A DNA stretch of 64,000 nt, from positions 10,086,766 to 10,150,765 of the forward strand of contig CM038716.1 in assembly GCA_021613375.1 (NCBI GenBank), read 5' to 3'. Both the position numbers and the translations under genes were made by a program. Shown here one piece after another: positions 44,701 through 56,698 of the stretch. A model generated the notes under the pieces. That model was not told the DNA's origin. It searched no databases and saw only the letters and a list, made by a program, of their open reading frames with translations. How positions within the stretch are numbered: position 1 is the first letter of the stretch; every line of letters starts with the position of its first letter. This DNA comes from Megaleporinus macrocephalus. Its lineage: Eukaryota > Chordata > Actinopteri > Characiformes > Anostomidae.

Positions 44701-47455
44701 TCTTTCACATTAATAAACACTGTCAGTCGTCCAGCCGTGTTATTTTCATACTTGATATATTTCCACAGGTCATTTCCGTTACTTACCGAAGGACTGGACA
44801 GGGTGATCTACGTGGGAGGACACAGGGGTCATAGGAGTCTCTACCCCCGTGTCCTCGACCTCATCCACGACCGGAGCTCCTGAGTCAGATTCTAAGAAGA
44901 TCAGCATATGTTCAGTAACGTTATGGTCAGTTCTGATGATCCTTGTCAAGTCAGACAATAATGACATCACCAGATCTTAACTAGGGCCTGATGGAGTTCA
45001 GGTGGTCTTCATTAACTTCATTTATTACATCAACAGAACTGGACTGTGTGCTGGAGTGGACCACCAGCAGCCGGTTTGTTCTGGTAATGTTCTCCAGTGC
45101 TGTACGATTCAGAGATAACATGATGGTAATGGTTTGTTCTGCTCACCCAGAGATGTGCTGGAGGTTGGAGGTTCCTCCAGCAGAGTTTCTCCTCTGGTCT
45201 CCTCCTCAGTGTGCTCGCAGGTCTGGGATTCTGTTTGAACATCAATAAATATCAACATCTGTCCAGCTGGGTCGTTATCACAATATCCAACGTTTGATTC
45301 TTTTACTCACCAAGATGCTGGTCCACCACTTCTCCTCCAGCAACGTCCCTCGGCAGGATCTCCAGGAGCTCACTGGTCCCAGGAGCTCTCTGTTCTCCTG
45401 CTTTAATATTCATATCAGAATGAATAATATCAGCATATGTTCCATTAATGTAGAGATACAATGATGTTCATCATGATAACAGGTTCTCCTACTCACCCAG
45501 AGGGGTGCTAGAGGGTGGTCCAGCATCTTCAGACTGTAGCAGTTCAGGAGTCGTCTCGGTATTGACGCCTATTTAATTTAGAATTGAATCATTTAGACAG
45601 ATTAGAGTTTATGATCAGTTCAATTCCTGTTTTAATTAAACATTAAATAATATTAATAAATAAAATACATTCACCACAACTAACACAGAGTAACCTTAAC
45701 ATTAACCCTACACTTAACACTACCTAAAATTAAAATTAACCCTACACTTAACCCTACCTAACATTAACCCTACACTTAACCCTACCTAACACTAACCCTA
45801 CACTTAACCCTACCTAACATTAACATTAACCCTACACTTAACCCTATCTAACATTAACCTTAACCATAAACTTAACCCTACCTAACATTAACCCTACACT
45901 TAACCCTACCTAACATTAACATTTAACCCTACACTTAACCCTACCTAACATTAACATTACCCCACACTTAACACTACTTAACATTAACATTTAACCCTAC
46001 AATTAACCCTACCTAACATTAACATTACCCCACACTTAACACTACCTAACATTAACATTAACCCTACACTTAACCCTACCTAACATTAACCCTACACTTA
46101 ACCCTACCTAACATTAACATTAACCCTACACCTAACCTTACCTAATATTAACATTAACCCTTTATTTAACCCTACCTAACATTAACATTAACCCTACACT
46201 TAACCCTACCTAACATTAAAATTAACCCTACACTTAACCCTCCCTAACATTAACATTAACCCTACACTTAACCCTACCTAACATTAACCCTACACATAAC
46301 CCTACCTAACATTAACCCTAAACTTAACCCTACCTAACATTAACATTAACCCTTCACTTAACCCTCCCTAACATTAACATTAACCCTACACTTAACCCTA
46401 CCTAACCTTTAAATTAACCCTACACTTAACCCCAACTAACATTAGCCCTACACTCAACCCTACCTAACATTACCCCTACACTTAACCCTACCTTACATTA
46501 ACATTAACTCTACCTAACATTAACCCTACACTTAACCCTGCCTAACATTAACCCTACACTTATCCTTACCTAACATAAACCTCAAACTCAACCCTACCTA
46601 ACATTACCCCTACACTTAACCCTATCTAACATTAACATTAACTCTACACTTAACCCTACCTAACATTAACCATACACTCAACCCTACCTAACATTAACCC
46701 TACACTTAACCGTACCTAACATTAACCTTACACTTAACCCTACCTAACATTAACATTAACCCTACACCTAACCTTACCTAATATTAACATTAACCCTACA
46801 CTTAACCCTTCCTAACATTAACACTAACCCTTAACACTTACCCATTCCCTCTTATGTCTTAAACCTAACATTTACCCTGCTCTGATTGGTAAGTTCACAC
46901 ACTCTGTTCTGATTGTTCAAACACCAGAGTGCTTGAAATTGGTAGCAGCATCGGCTCTAACTTCCACCCCTTCACTAATGTATTTAAGCCCCGCCTCCCG
47001 CTGAGCTTAATATGCTCCTAATGGTCAGTTCACACACTCTTTTCTGATTGGCCGACCACCAGAGTGCTTAAAATTGGTTAAACCCCCCCTACACTAAAGT
47101 AAAGTGTATCCAGCGCTGTACTCTGATTTATTCAGTACGTACTGAGAATCACTGACTTGTTCAGTAACTACTGTTAATTATAGTGACGTCGACTCATCTA
47201 CTCACTCAGAAGCTGCTCAGTCTCTGTGCTGATGTCCACCGGCTCTGTCTCGGCTTCCTCCATCAGCACAGTCACGCTCTCCTGTAGTGGAGTCTCCCTC
47301 TCCTCCTCTCTCCTAGAGAAACTCCACTCTCTCTCTCTCCTCCTCCTCTTTCCTTTCTCTTTCTTCTCAGTATGTTCTCCTTCCTTTCTGTGCTCCTCCT
47401 CCTCCTCACTCTCTCTATCTCCTCCTCCACAACAGCAAAACTTTCTCCAGCTCAT
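41742..47455 (-). CDS. modular RGG-tailed protein, gene copy 3 (intact)
   Basis: Coding exons in transcript order: 47455-47206, 45568-45497, 45400-45311, 45230-45147, 44891-44787, 44701-44591, 44477-44388, 43896-43789, 43595-43500, 43411-43328, 43235-43146, 42917-42810, 42560-42291, 42034-41742. All are GT-AG and phase 1, open to TAA, about 616 residues. Exons fall into repeating types. Exons 8 and 12 share a pattern (I-x3-L-x2-M-x3-P, then acidic-aromatic-x-D, ending LG). Exons 3, 7 and 11 are all 90 bases and end DQHL. Exons 6 and 10 end PPG. Exons 5 and 9 begin with Glu and carry SHVD or PHLD. Exon 13 is 270 bases. Function is unknown; a helical scaffold with an RNA-binding tail is a guess from composition. 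Confidence 0.78.
44017..44336. mobile_element. MITE in intron 7 of gene copy 3
   Basis: Same element and site as in the other copies. An internal deletion of about 65 bases follows GGCAACCTGGTAG. The terminal inverted repeats are intact. Confidence 0.75.
45690..46860. repeat. 34-bp telomere-like minisatellite in intron 1, copy 3
   Basis: About 1.2 kb of degenerate TAACCCTA/CTAACATTAA units. Beyond it, 46,870-47,090 carries a short direct repeat (TCTGATTGG ... ACACACTCT) that is only partly present in copy 1. Confidence 0.9.
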
Positions 47456-47537
47456 TTTTCCTCCTCTCTCCTTCGACGCTTCAGCACAGACTGATTCCAC
47501 ACTGAGACGCGCGGAACTCCGTACATCTTCACCTCTA

Positions 47538-47545
47538 TGACGTCA
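47538..47545. promoter_or_regulatory. CRE palindrome upstream of gene copy 3
   Basis: Perfect TGACGTCA in the same setting as copies 1 and 2, with TGACATCA about 20 bases away. Confidence 0.5.
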
Positions 47546-49089
47546 CACGGCCTCTGTAGTGACATCACAGCGGAATGTTGGACACTCTGTGGAGGTCTCT
47601 GTTGGTAAATGAATGTGAGGCTACAGTTAATGGGCTTCATGTAGTGAATCAGAGCGACGCTGCTGTGTTTACTTCTCACTTCTCAGATTTGAGCAGTTCA
47701 TGTGAATCAGACTGACAATCAGACTCGCTGTAGCTTCATTTCATCACCTCACAGAACAGGGGGGGCACTTCATTTTCCCATGGGGCCACATGAGGAACTG
47801 GAATGGGTTTAGAGGACCAGACTAATATACTTAACTCAGTTCTACCCAATACCTATATACTGTATACAGAATATAATATATCTGTTTATAAAAACAGTAA
47901 ATGAAACTTTACAATGATTCAATGAAAATGTGGAGGACAGAATTCTATCAGTATTTAATGAACTTGTGATTGTTCAGTTTAGAAAACTTAGCATCACATT
48001 CTCACATAAAATAGCAAGTTTTTCAAAGAGCAGCATCACTTTAACTTAATAAAAACAGTAAATGAAATGCAATGAAAATGTGGAGAACAGAATTGTAGCA
48101 CAATTTAACAAACATTTCTAAACACAGTTTTGAAAATGAGCATCTTCTGCAGCATTTAAAACAACTAGTATCACAACTTTACACACAAACATCTAGTTTT
48201 TCAAAAACCAGCATCACATTAACTTCATACACAAACGTTCAATGAGAGAAATCTAGCCTGGACTGGAACAAGTGCACTGAAGTCAGGTTGAATATCTGAG
48301 GTGGGTGTGAGAAGAACAGCACACGAGTGATCATCACTGAGAGAGGATCTGTATCTGGACCTGTTCAACTTCATCACTGAGAATGTTTGTTCACATAGAT
48401 ACACTGTTAACCCCTAATTAGTTTGTGTGTAAAGAGTTTGTGTACTGATTGATTAAAAACTAAAGTTTTATTTCATTGCTTAACATGTTTTAGTATCTTC
48501 TACTATTTTGAGAGAAGAACTGAGTACACTAATATTTTTAAGTTGAACAAACTTCAAACATCAGGTTTTAGTTTGGACCACGTCCCTGTAGCACCTTGCC
48601 AGATTCTCATTGGTCAGTTCAGTCTAGACTAGTTTGAGTTGTTTAGTGGAGCTTGTAAAGGTTTTGAAGTCTTTTTCTATTTTCACTGTGAGGTTTGGTG
48701 TTTTCTGAGTTGAACTTCTTTTCCTCGGACAGAAACTCTGTAGTGCTGGGATTTCTCTACAGTGGACATTTTCTCCATTGTTTTCTTTTCTTGAAGAACT
48801 ACAGAGGACTACAATTAACCAAGCCGCCATCTTCCCTCTCTTTTTCTCATTCTGGAACTTGGTAAGTAGTTTTCCGTGTTCAAGTGGTGTAAAACTGTTG
48901 TTCTGCAGTTGATGCTGATCTAAAGTTAGAAAATGTAATTTACTGTGTTTTTATCATTTCAATGTGTAAACTGTATTTAAGAATTATTGTAAGATAAACA
49001 GTTTTCTAACTAGACCAGTCAAAACCAGTCATCACTACTGAACCCTTCAAGAGCCAGAATCATCCTAGATGATCCCAGTGACGTAGTTT
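47546..49089. other. 5' flank of gene copy 3
   Basis: The first 750 bases match the other units. From 48,296 the sequence is shared with unit 2 up to 48,616. Around 48,800-48,870 a pyrimidine-rich stretch is followed by GGAACTTGGTAAGTAG, a good donor-like site that could end a plus-strand non-coding exon. No coding frame supports it. Confidence 0.4.
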
Positions 49090-49378
49090 TAAATAAAATT
49101 AAACTAAATTTAAGTTTTTCACAACTTAATTCTGATTACAGGAAACTCAGTGTTGAGTTGAATTAAATGGTCAGTAGGTTTGATTTTACTAAATATTTTA
49201 AGTACAAATAATTTAGGTTTCATTGTATTCAATTCAAATGATCACTTCCAGTCTACTTGATATTTAAGTTGATTTTACTCAAACTAATAGATTTTCTCTA
49301 GATTTAATTACTTAAATATTTTAAGGCAATCACTCAAACTCTTTAAGTACAATCAACTTATCCGGGTTTACAGTGTAG
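49090..49378 (-). mobile_element. MITE-like repeat, inverted partner of 13,047-13,335
   Basis: The reverse complement starts TACACTGTAAACCCGGATAA and matches the unit 1 copy for roughly 280 bases. AT-rich and non-coding. Confidence 0.6.
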
Positions 49379-49979
49379 AAGCAGAAACACCTCCCAACCA
49401 ATACGGCTAGAACAGAACCGCCCCCAACAGTCCAATATCAACCACAGGAGTATTTAGTAGTGATGTGAGAGAATATGTGAGGAGGTTTAACAGAGGAGGA
49501 GGTATTTCAGATTAGAGGAGTAACAGTTACTCTAGTGTTTTACACTCACACGACTTAAAACACACACAAGTACACACCAACACCAGAGTAGCTGCTCTTC
49601 AGTTCTCTTTACTAGCTGCTTCACTGTAGACTACATGTGGGTGTGTTGTGTACACTGTTGCCAACTCCTCTGTAAGTAAAGTAGCTATTGGTGGTCCTAA
49701 AAGTCACTAGAAGTCACTAAATGATGTAATCACCTAATTAGCATAATGGTCTATTTGTGTGTATTTGAAGGAATAACGTTGTGGGAGAGTAAAAAGTGAA
49801 TAAAACACTCTAAATATGTTAGAACTCCAAATAAACTCTGAATAAATGAACTTCTTCTGTGGATTCTTTTATTGTTACCTTTGAAATCAGCCGCATCACA
49901 CTGAAGAACATAAAGTCTACCTATCTAGAACCCATTTCCATATACATCCTGCTCTGTAGATAGGGGGCGGGGTCAGCGG
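49379..49979. other. unit 3 spacer without a gene
   Basis: Mixed sequence found only in unit 3. Around 49,650-49,750 the words AAAGTCACTAGAAGTCACTA suggest a transposon fragment, but no terminus or coding part was found. Confidence 0.4.
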
Positions 49980-50240
49980 CAGCTTTGGGCAAGCGCAGTG
50001 GAGTGTAGTGGGTGGTGGAGTGGTGAGGGTCTGCTCTGACTGTGAGACTGAGCACTGTGAGTGTTGGGGGTGGTGGAGTGGTGAGGTTCTGCTCTGACTG
50101 TGAGACTGAGCACTGTGAGTGTAGTGGGTGGTGGAGTGGTGAGGGTCTGCTCTGACTGTGAGACTGAGCACTGTGAGTGTTGGGGGTGGTGGTGGTGAAG
50201 CACTGTGAGTGTTGGGGGTGGTGGAGTGGTGAGGGTCTGT
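49980..50240. repeat. 58-bp minisatellite, unit 3 only
   Basis: Four to five copies of a 58-bp unit containing GTGAGACTGAGCACTGTGAG and GGTGGTGGAGTGGTGAGG. It is not seen in units 1 or 2. Confidence 0.85.
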
Positions 50241-50759
50241 TTCTCCTGCTATGTGATTGGCTGATTCCGTTGGTGCTGGTTGTTAAAAGGTATCTGCTGC
50301 ATCTGGAAGGGGGCGCTCTTTTTCTGATTCGGCTCGTTGGCGCTCCATCAGTTATTTTTTTTCTTGGATCGAAGACCTGCTCATTAGGTTTGAACTTGTT
50401 TGTTGTTGTTTATGGTTGGGCTAGTTAGGAGTAGTGTTTCTGTAATTTTGTTTATTTTCTTTTGTTAGTTTAGTGAATATTTTGTTTTTCTTTTAGAGTT
50501 TTGTTTGTTATTGTGGGTCTTGGGGTCTCCCTGAAGAGAGAGAGATCCTTCTTTTTCTTATATTGGGTATAAAATCTCAAAGCCAAGCGAAACTAAATCA
50601 AGCAATAAACAACAAACCTTGTAGCAGTAATTGTGATTTTGTAATTAGTTTTAATTTTTTTTCATTAATTTAAATAAATTATATTGGTGTGGTCTGGCGG
50701 CTGAGCGGGTGGTCTCACTTTCTCTTTTGTTGCTTTTTACTCCTAGAAGAAGTAACAGA
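50241..50759 (+). mobile_element. probable gypsy solo LTR, unit 3
   Basis: The right part (about 50,468-50,759) matches the 3' LTR of the unit 1 gypsy remnant up to AGAAGAAGTAACA. The left part is new and runs from about TGTTTCTCCTGCTATG. No pol sequence adjoins it. The most likely reading is that LTR-LTR recombination removed the internal region at the locus where unit 1 still keeps pol pieces. The left border is uncertain. Confidence 0.55.
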
Positions 50760-51309
50760 GATACTGTATATACATGTAAACATTCATATGTGATGATATT
50801 TGAGAGGATTTCAAACTACTTACATGTTCAAGATGTAGAGAATCTGCTCAGACCAGCTGCTCACCAGTAAAACCAGCATTGAGCAGTGTTCTGGTCTGGT
50901 GCTTGTTCAGTGTTTAACACTGGAACCTGCTGGTTTGAGATGGTTACCATATTAGCCTCCAATGTTGGTGACCAGCATCGCAGCATGAACGTGTTCAAAG
51001 CCAACAAACGCTGGTCCTCCAGCAGAGCAGATACATGAGAACATGAAATTGTGTCTGAATTGAATGGCTGTGTTTTTAATCTCAGTCTGATGCGTTTCTG
51101 AAGATCCAATAGGTCTGATTTGTTTAGCAGTGTAATATTACCTACAGACAGAGTCCGTCTGTTACCAACACCTTCACCTCAACATTCATTCTAAATCACT
51201 TACAACAAAGTATGAAGCCAGTCTTCAGGTTTGGGACACAGCCATTATGTTATTTCCCCCAGACTGAAGAGGTGGGGTCAGACTAACCATAGGTAGACAC
51301 TTGTGTAAT
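50760..51309. other. spacer shared by units 1 and 3
   Basis: Counterpart of 15,383-15,944, with the same CCAGC/GCTGG-rich content and no supported gene. Confidence 0.45.
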
Positions 51310-52670
51310 CATGAATACTTATTCTTTACTTTCAGTGCAGCAAACTCACTCCAGAAGTTCAGTGAGGATCTCTGAATGATCCAATGTTGACCTAAATGAC
51401 AGATGATGATAAATAGAATCCATCTGTGTGGAATCAGATCTCCGTATAAATGCATCTGCTCTGTGATCATCTCAGAGTTCTGTTTAAAGCCCAGAGAGCA
51501 TCATGAACACCAAAGAACACACCAGGCACCTCCGAGCTACTGTTGTGGAGACGTTAAAAGCTGGATTTGGATACAAAAAGATTTCCCAAGCTTTAAACAC
51601 CTGAAGGAGCACTGTGCAAGTGATCATATTGAAATGGAAGGAGTATCAGACCACTGCAAATCTACCAAGACCCGGCCGTCCCTCTAAACCTTCAGCTCAA
51701 ACGAGGAGAAGACTAATCAGAGATGCAGCCAAGAGGCCCATGATCACTCTGAACTGCAGAGATCTACAGCTGAGGTGGGAGAATCTGTCCTTAGGACAAC
51801 AATCAGTCGTACACTGCACAAATCTGGTCTTTATGGAAGAGTGGCTAGAAGAAAGCCATTTCTCAAAGATCTCCATAAAAAGTCTCGTTTAAAGTTTACC
51901 ACAAGCCACCTGAGACACACCAAACATGTGGAAGAAGGTGCTCTGGTCAGTTTGAACCAAAGAAATGGAACTTTTTGGCCACAATGTAAAATCACCCTGA
52001 ACACACCATCTCCACTGTCAAACATGGTGATGGTGGCAGCATCATGGTTTGGGCTGCTTTTCTTCAGCAGGGACAGAGAAGATGGTTAAAATTGATGGGA
52101 AGATGGATGGAGACAAATACAGGACCATTCTGGAAGAAAACCTGTTGGAGTCTGCAGAAGACCTGAGACTGGGACGGAGATTTCTCTTCTAACAAGACAA
52201 TAATCCAAAACATGAAGCAGAATCTACAATGGACTGGTTCACAAATAAACATATCCAGGTGTTAGAATGGCCAAGTCAAAGTCCAGACCTGAATCCAATC
52301 GAGAATCTGTGGAAAGATCTGAAAACTGCTGTTCACAAACGCTCTCCATCCAACCTCACTGAGCTCCAGCTGTTTTGAAGGAACAATGGGCAAAAAACTC
52401 AGTCTCTTGATGTGAGACTTGCTGCTGTAATCGCAGCCAAAGGTGGCGCTACAAAGTTTTAACACATGATTTTGCACACCCAAATTTTCAGTTTTATTTC
52501 TAACAAAAGTTTAAAATATCTAACAAATTTCGTTCCACTTCACGTTTGTGTCCCACTTGTTGCTGATTCTTTACAAAAAATAAAAATTTGATATCTTTAT
52601 GTTTGAAGCCTGAAATGTGGAAAAAGGTTGAAATGTTCAAGGGGTCTGAATACTTTTGCAAGGCACTGTA
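51310..52670 (+). mobile_element. dead Tc1 element, unit 3
   Basis: The transposase begins at 51,503. A TGA follows SQALNT, as in unit 1. A six-base loss near 51,750 removes two codons and other changes break the frame near 51,920. The stop before the second Asp is shared with all copies. [12 protein letters not shown] is intact. The right TIR ends at 52,670; no left TIR. Confidence 0.85.
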
Positions 52671-53144
52671 TTTAGTGTAGTATCAGTCTGCAGTTTGGGG
52701 CGTGGCCAGAGAGTAATGTAACTTTATGTTTCAGAGTGCTTTCTGACTAAAGTTAATATAAATGCTAGCTAAACCCAAACCCTCCTAGTCTGTTACCATA
52801 ACAACACATTATACTGAAGCTGTTTATTACAGTATATATGATCATCATTGTTATTCACTGCTCTCATCACTGACCTCACGTTTAAAGCTGGCGTAGCTAC
52901 CTGACGCTCCAGTGAGGCGAGAGCTCGGGTCAGTGAAGCTGCTGACTGCAGGATATTTCTGAACAGGCATCTCAACACAAGCCTTAACACAGTGAAAGAC
53001 CACCCAGACCACCTAACAACCAGAGCCTGAATTGTGAAGACTGTAACAACACACTTTTAAAATAATCGTTTTTAAACAGTTTCTGTTTTTCTGTGGTTTA
53101 ATTTTTAGGTGGGACTAATCTACCTGTTTCTGGCTGGACTGTTC
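52671..53144 (-). other. spacer, unit 3, with conserved short frame
   Basis: Counterpart of 17,296-17,754. The minus-strand frame 52,990-52,793 reads FRNILQSAASLTRALASLER and continues past the donor-like CAG|GTAGCT without a stop. Confidence 0.35.
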
Positions 53145-53765
53145 CTCACTACTGACTGGACACCTGACTGTACAGCATCACTTTATACTGATTGCTTGGT
53201 CAGTGCTTGAATGTATCTCACTACTGACTGGACACCTGACTGTACAGCATCACTTTATACTGATTGCTTGGTCAGTGCTTGAATGTATCTCACTACTGAC
53301 TGGACACCTGACTGTACAGCATCACTTTATACTGATTGCTTGGTCAGTACTTGAATGTATCTCACTACTGACTGGACACCTGACTGTACAGCATCAATTT
53401 ATACTGATTGCTTGGTCAGTACTTGAATGTATCTCACTACTGACTAGAGTGCTGATGCTGCGGAGTCTCTTTATGATGACTGCAGAGTCAGTGCTAGGCT
53501 GTTCCTCACTACTGACTAGAGTTCTGATTCTGGGTCCTTGATTAATACAGATTGCTTGTACAATGTCAGGCTGTTCCTTAATTCTGGCTGAAGATCTGAT
53601 GCTGGGCTGTTCCTTACTTCAGTCTGGATGTCTAATGCTGGGCTGTTCCTTACTTCAGTCTGGATGTCTAATGCTGGGCTGTTCCTTACTTCAGTCTGGA
53701 TGTCTAATGCTGGGCTTTTCCTTTCTACTGACTACACAGCAGATTCTGGAACATTCCATTAGATG
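53145..53765. repeat. 72/36-bp minisatellite, unit 3
   Basis: About four 72-bp units, then 36-bp half-units. In this unit the half-unit containing GGGCTGTTCCTTACTTCAGT has grown to three copies at about 53,600-53,710, where units 1 and 2 have one. Confidence 0.85.
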
Positions 53766-53939
53766 TAACATTGGTTGAAGGGCTGATGCTGGAGGGTTCC
53801 TCACTATCAGGGTATGGTCCACCACTGTTGGATTCATTCTCATAGACCTACATAGAACAAACACATCAATCATTGTAAGAAGTTTACAATACAACATTGC
53901 CTGTTTTAAAGCTTGCCAGGTTCTCTACTACCTACTGGT

Positions 53940-54225
53940 CCCTGGATACACAGTCCAGCTCCACAGTAGATACAGCATCACGTCCAGTATTTCTATTAGT
54001 TTCTGTATGTACTAAACCAAAAAACTAAAATATCACTATTTGGTGGCCCTGTTGGGGTCCTGACCATTAATGAACAGGGTAAAAGAGGATAAACAATGCA
54101 TTCAGAGAATCAGATGAACTACATTCTGGAAGTGGAGCTCCTATATGGTCAGTAGAGCTGATGAAGCAGGCAATGTGTGTAGATACAAGGAGGTGGTATT
54201 AATGTTCTGGCTGATCGGTGTACAT
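53940..54225. mobile_element. interspersed repeat fragment, unit 3
   Basis: Counterpart of 18,590-18,870. Confidence 0.5.
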
Positions 54226-54299
54226 AACAAAATAGGCTTGTTGCTCAAAAACAAAAGAAAATAAGCTGCACCTCGTCTCGTCTCCTCTCTGGGTCTGAC

Positions 54300-55640
54300 C
54301 TCTACACCTCATCAGCATCACAGAGAATGTCCTGTAGGGCCAGACAGCTAGAGACGAAGTGTCTGGAGTGACTTATCCAGCTCTGGCAAGCTTCCTCATC
54401 AACGTCCCCACAAGCTTCCTCCATCGCCTGGAGAAGAGGTACGTGCTGGGGACATATGGTGGGAACATAGACCCTCCACCTCCATGTTTAAGAACTCCTC
54501 AATAGGATAGTGGAACAGAGAGTCTGACGGCAGGTGAACAACAAACTGTGGATGCTCAGTGAACCAGTTCAGTACTTGAGTAACCCGGTGAGAACTTACT
54601 TTGTACCAGACGACACCAAACCCGGACAGCTCTGGTTCCACTGGTGAAGGGAAGGAGTGTGTTGGGTGGTGTGTTGAGGAAGGTAATGAGGTGGTCAGTG
54701 TTGTAGGGACCAAGAGTGGCATCAGGATGAACAACTGCCTTCTGGCTAATGACCGCACACATTGTGATGTTGCCCCCCTGCTGCCCAGGGACACTGACGA
54801 TGGCACAGAGTTCCAGGATGTTCCTTCATCTGCAGCTTCATCAAAGTACAGGAGCTTGTGTTCCACTGCACCAACATCACCACCAACTCCATCACTCTCT
54901 GAAACCCACCAGTCCAGTATTGTATGAAAGTATGAGACAGATATTCAGTACTCAGTGTTGTGTTTCCACAGGACAGTGGATTACAGGACCAGTGAGAGGA
55001 CAGAACCCTGTAGATCTGCTTCATGTGGTCTGAATGTGTTTTCAGGAGACCACCCAGCTCAGATAAGCTCACTGAGTGGATGTAGCTGAGTGTGGTGTTG
55101 TGAGTAATGATGTTCTGCTGTTGTAGTTGTGGTGAATGTGTGCTATTGTGGGCTCTGATCGTGTTAATGGTGGTCTCTTGCTGCTCTGGGGTGAACAGAC
55201 GTCTTCTTCCTCCAGTGAGGGTGGTCTAGCAGCTCTGCAGAAACATGATGTGAGGGGTTTGTAATGAAGCGTGACTGTAAGTGGCTGTAAGTACTGATTC
55301 TACACTGCAGTAGTACAGTGGTGGACACAGTTCAGCTGTGGGAGTTCAGTAGTAGGTCTACTCGCTTCTTCTCATCTCCAAACGTCTGGATGATGTTTGC
55401 TGCAGTGTAGCAGCTCAAATTAGGCTGGAGCGTCTGCCCAGCCCCCCGACAACTCAACCCATGATTCATAACATGGTCAACCAAAGTGGTCGGATCTCAT
55501 CAGTGATGGTTGCTGTAGCTCTTCCTCTTCCTCGTCCTCTTCATCCATCAGCCTCCATTTTTGTGCCAACCAAGATGTGGAACCTGTGTTTTCTTTATGG
55601 AGCTCAGGTGCTGATTTCTAAAGTTCAGCCAGACGTGTGT
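54300..55640 (-). pseudogene. IS630/Tc1-like DDE transposase, dead, unit 3
   Basis: The best preserved of the three. The minus-strand frame 54,866-54,399 carries KLLYFDEAADEG, FGVVWYKVSSHRV, HPQFVVHL and PIEEFL. The 55,072-54,746 frame has ELGGLLKTHSDHMKQIYRV, and the Arg/Gly-rich start with TDEIRP lies near 55,500-55,560. The second catalytic Asp is Tyr, as in the other units, so inactivation came before duplication. Frameshifts remain. Confidence 0.75.
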
Positions 55641-55723
55641 TCACCTGTGAGCGCTGGGTTCAGGTAACTGGTACATGGGTGTGTGATGTACATGCCAGTG
55701 TTCTCCAATAGAAACACGAGGTG

Positions 55724-56060
55724 TTCAGTGTTTAATGATGTATGTGATGTAGGAAGTGTGTTCAGTGTTTAATGATGTATGTGATGTAGGAAGTGTGTTC
55801 AGTGTTTAATTATGTATGTGATGGAGGAAGTGTGTTCAGTGTTTAATGATGTATGTGATGTAGGAAGTGTGTTCAGTGTTTAATGATGTATGTGATGTAG
55901 GAAGTGTGTTCAGTGTTTCATGATGTATGTGATGTAGGAAGTGTGTTCAGTGTTTAATGATGTATGTGATGTAGGAAGTGTGTTCAGTGTTTAATGATGT
56001 ATGTGATGTAGGAAGTGTGTTCAGTGTTTAATGATGTATGTGATGTAGGAAGTGTGTTCA
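55724..56060. repeat. 37-bp minisatellite, unit 3
   Basis: About nine copies of the unit seen at 20,147. Confidence 0.95.
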
Positions 56061-56152
56061 GAGTAAAAGTGTGTTCAGAGACTCGTATGACTGTAAAGCA
56101 GAAAACTCGTAGAACTGATTAACACTAAATACACACTTTCTGCCCCAATGAC

Positions 56153-56698
56153 ATGCAACAGAGGAGAGATGATCGAGCATGGGACGCACCACAGCGAGGA
56201 AGAGGGCGCGGTCGTGGATGTGGCCGAGGTCGTGACCAAATCAGGAAAGCTGATGAACAGACAGATACACAGTCGTCACTTTTCTTTAAGATGAGTGACT
56301 GTCAAGTACAAGGAGAAAACAAGAGAGAGCTCATGGTTGACTGCGGCGCCACATCGCTTATGATCAAAGATGCCACCAAGTTCAAAACGGTGGACAAGAG
56401 CTTCAGACCCGAGGACCACATGATCGAGCTGGCCGACGGAACCAAGGTGAGCGGAATGGCGAAGATGAGGGGAGACGCCGAGGTCTACTTGCTGGACAGC
56501 GAGGGGCGTCGAGTGAGAACGAGACTCAAGCAGGCGCTCTACATCCCATCTTTCCTGCAGAACATCTTTTCTGTCAAGGCAGCAACAGGCAACGGTGCAG
56601 AGGTCCGTTTCAAAGACGGTGATGACTGGCTAGTCAACAGGGACGGTACAAAGTTCAGAAAGGATGTGTATGGTAGGCTGTATTACCGTAGAGACTGA
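56153..56698 (+). pseudogene. copia Gag C-terminus and protease
   Basis: A 181-codon frame. It opens with an Arg/Gly-rich stretch (RGRGRGCGRGRD), then the aspartic protease box LMVDCGATSLMI, where the usual Ser or Thr after Asp is Cys. IELADGTKVSG and LYIPSFLQNIFSV follow, both typical of copia protease. The frame ends just before the integrase zinc-binding part, so a frame change lies near 56,690. The start is an internal Met after truncation. Confidence 0.75.
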
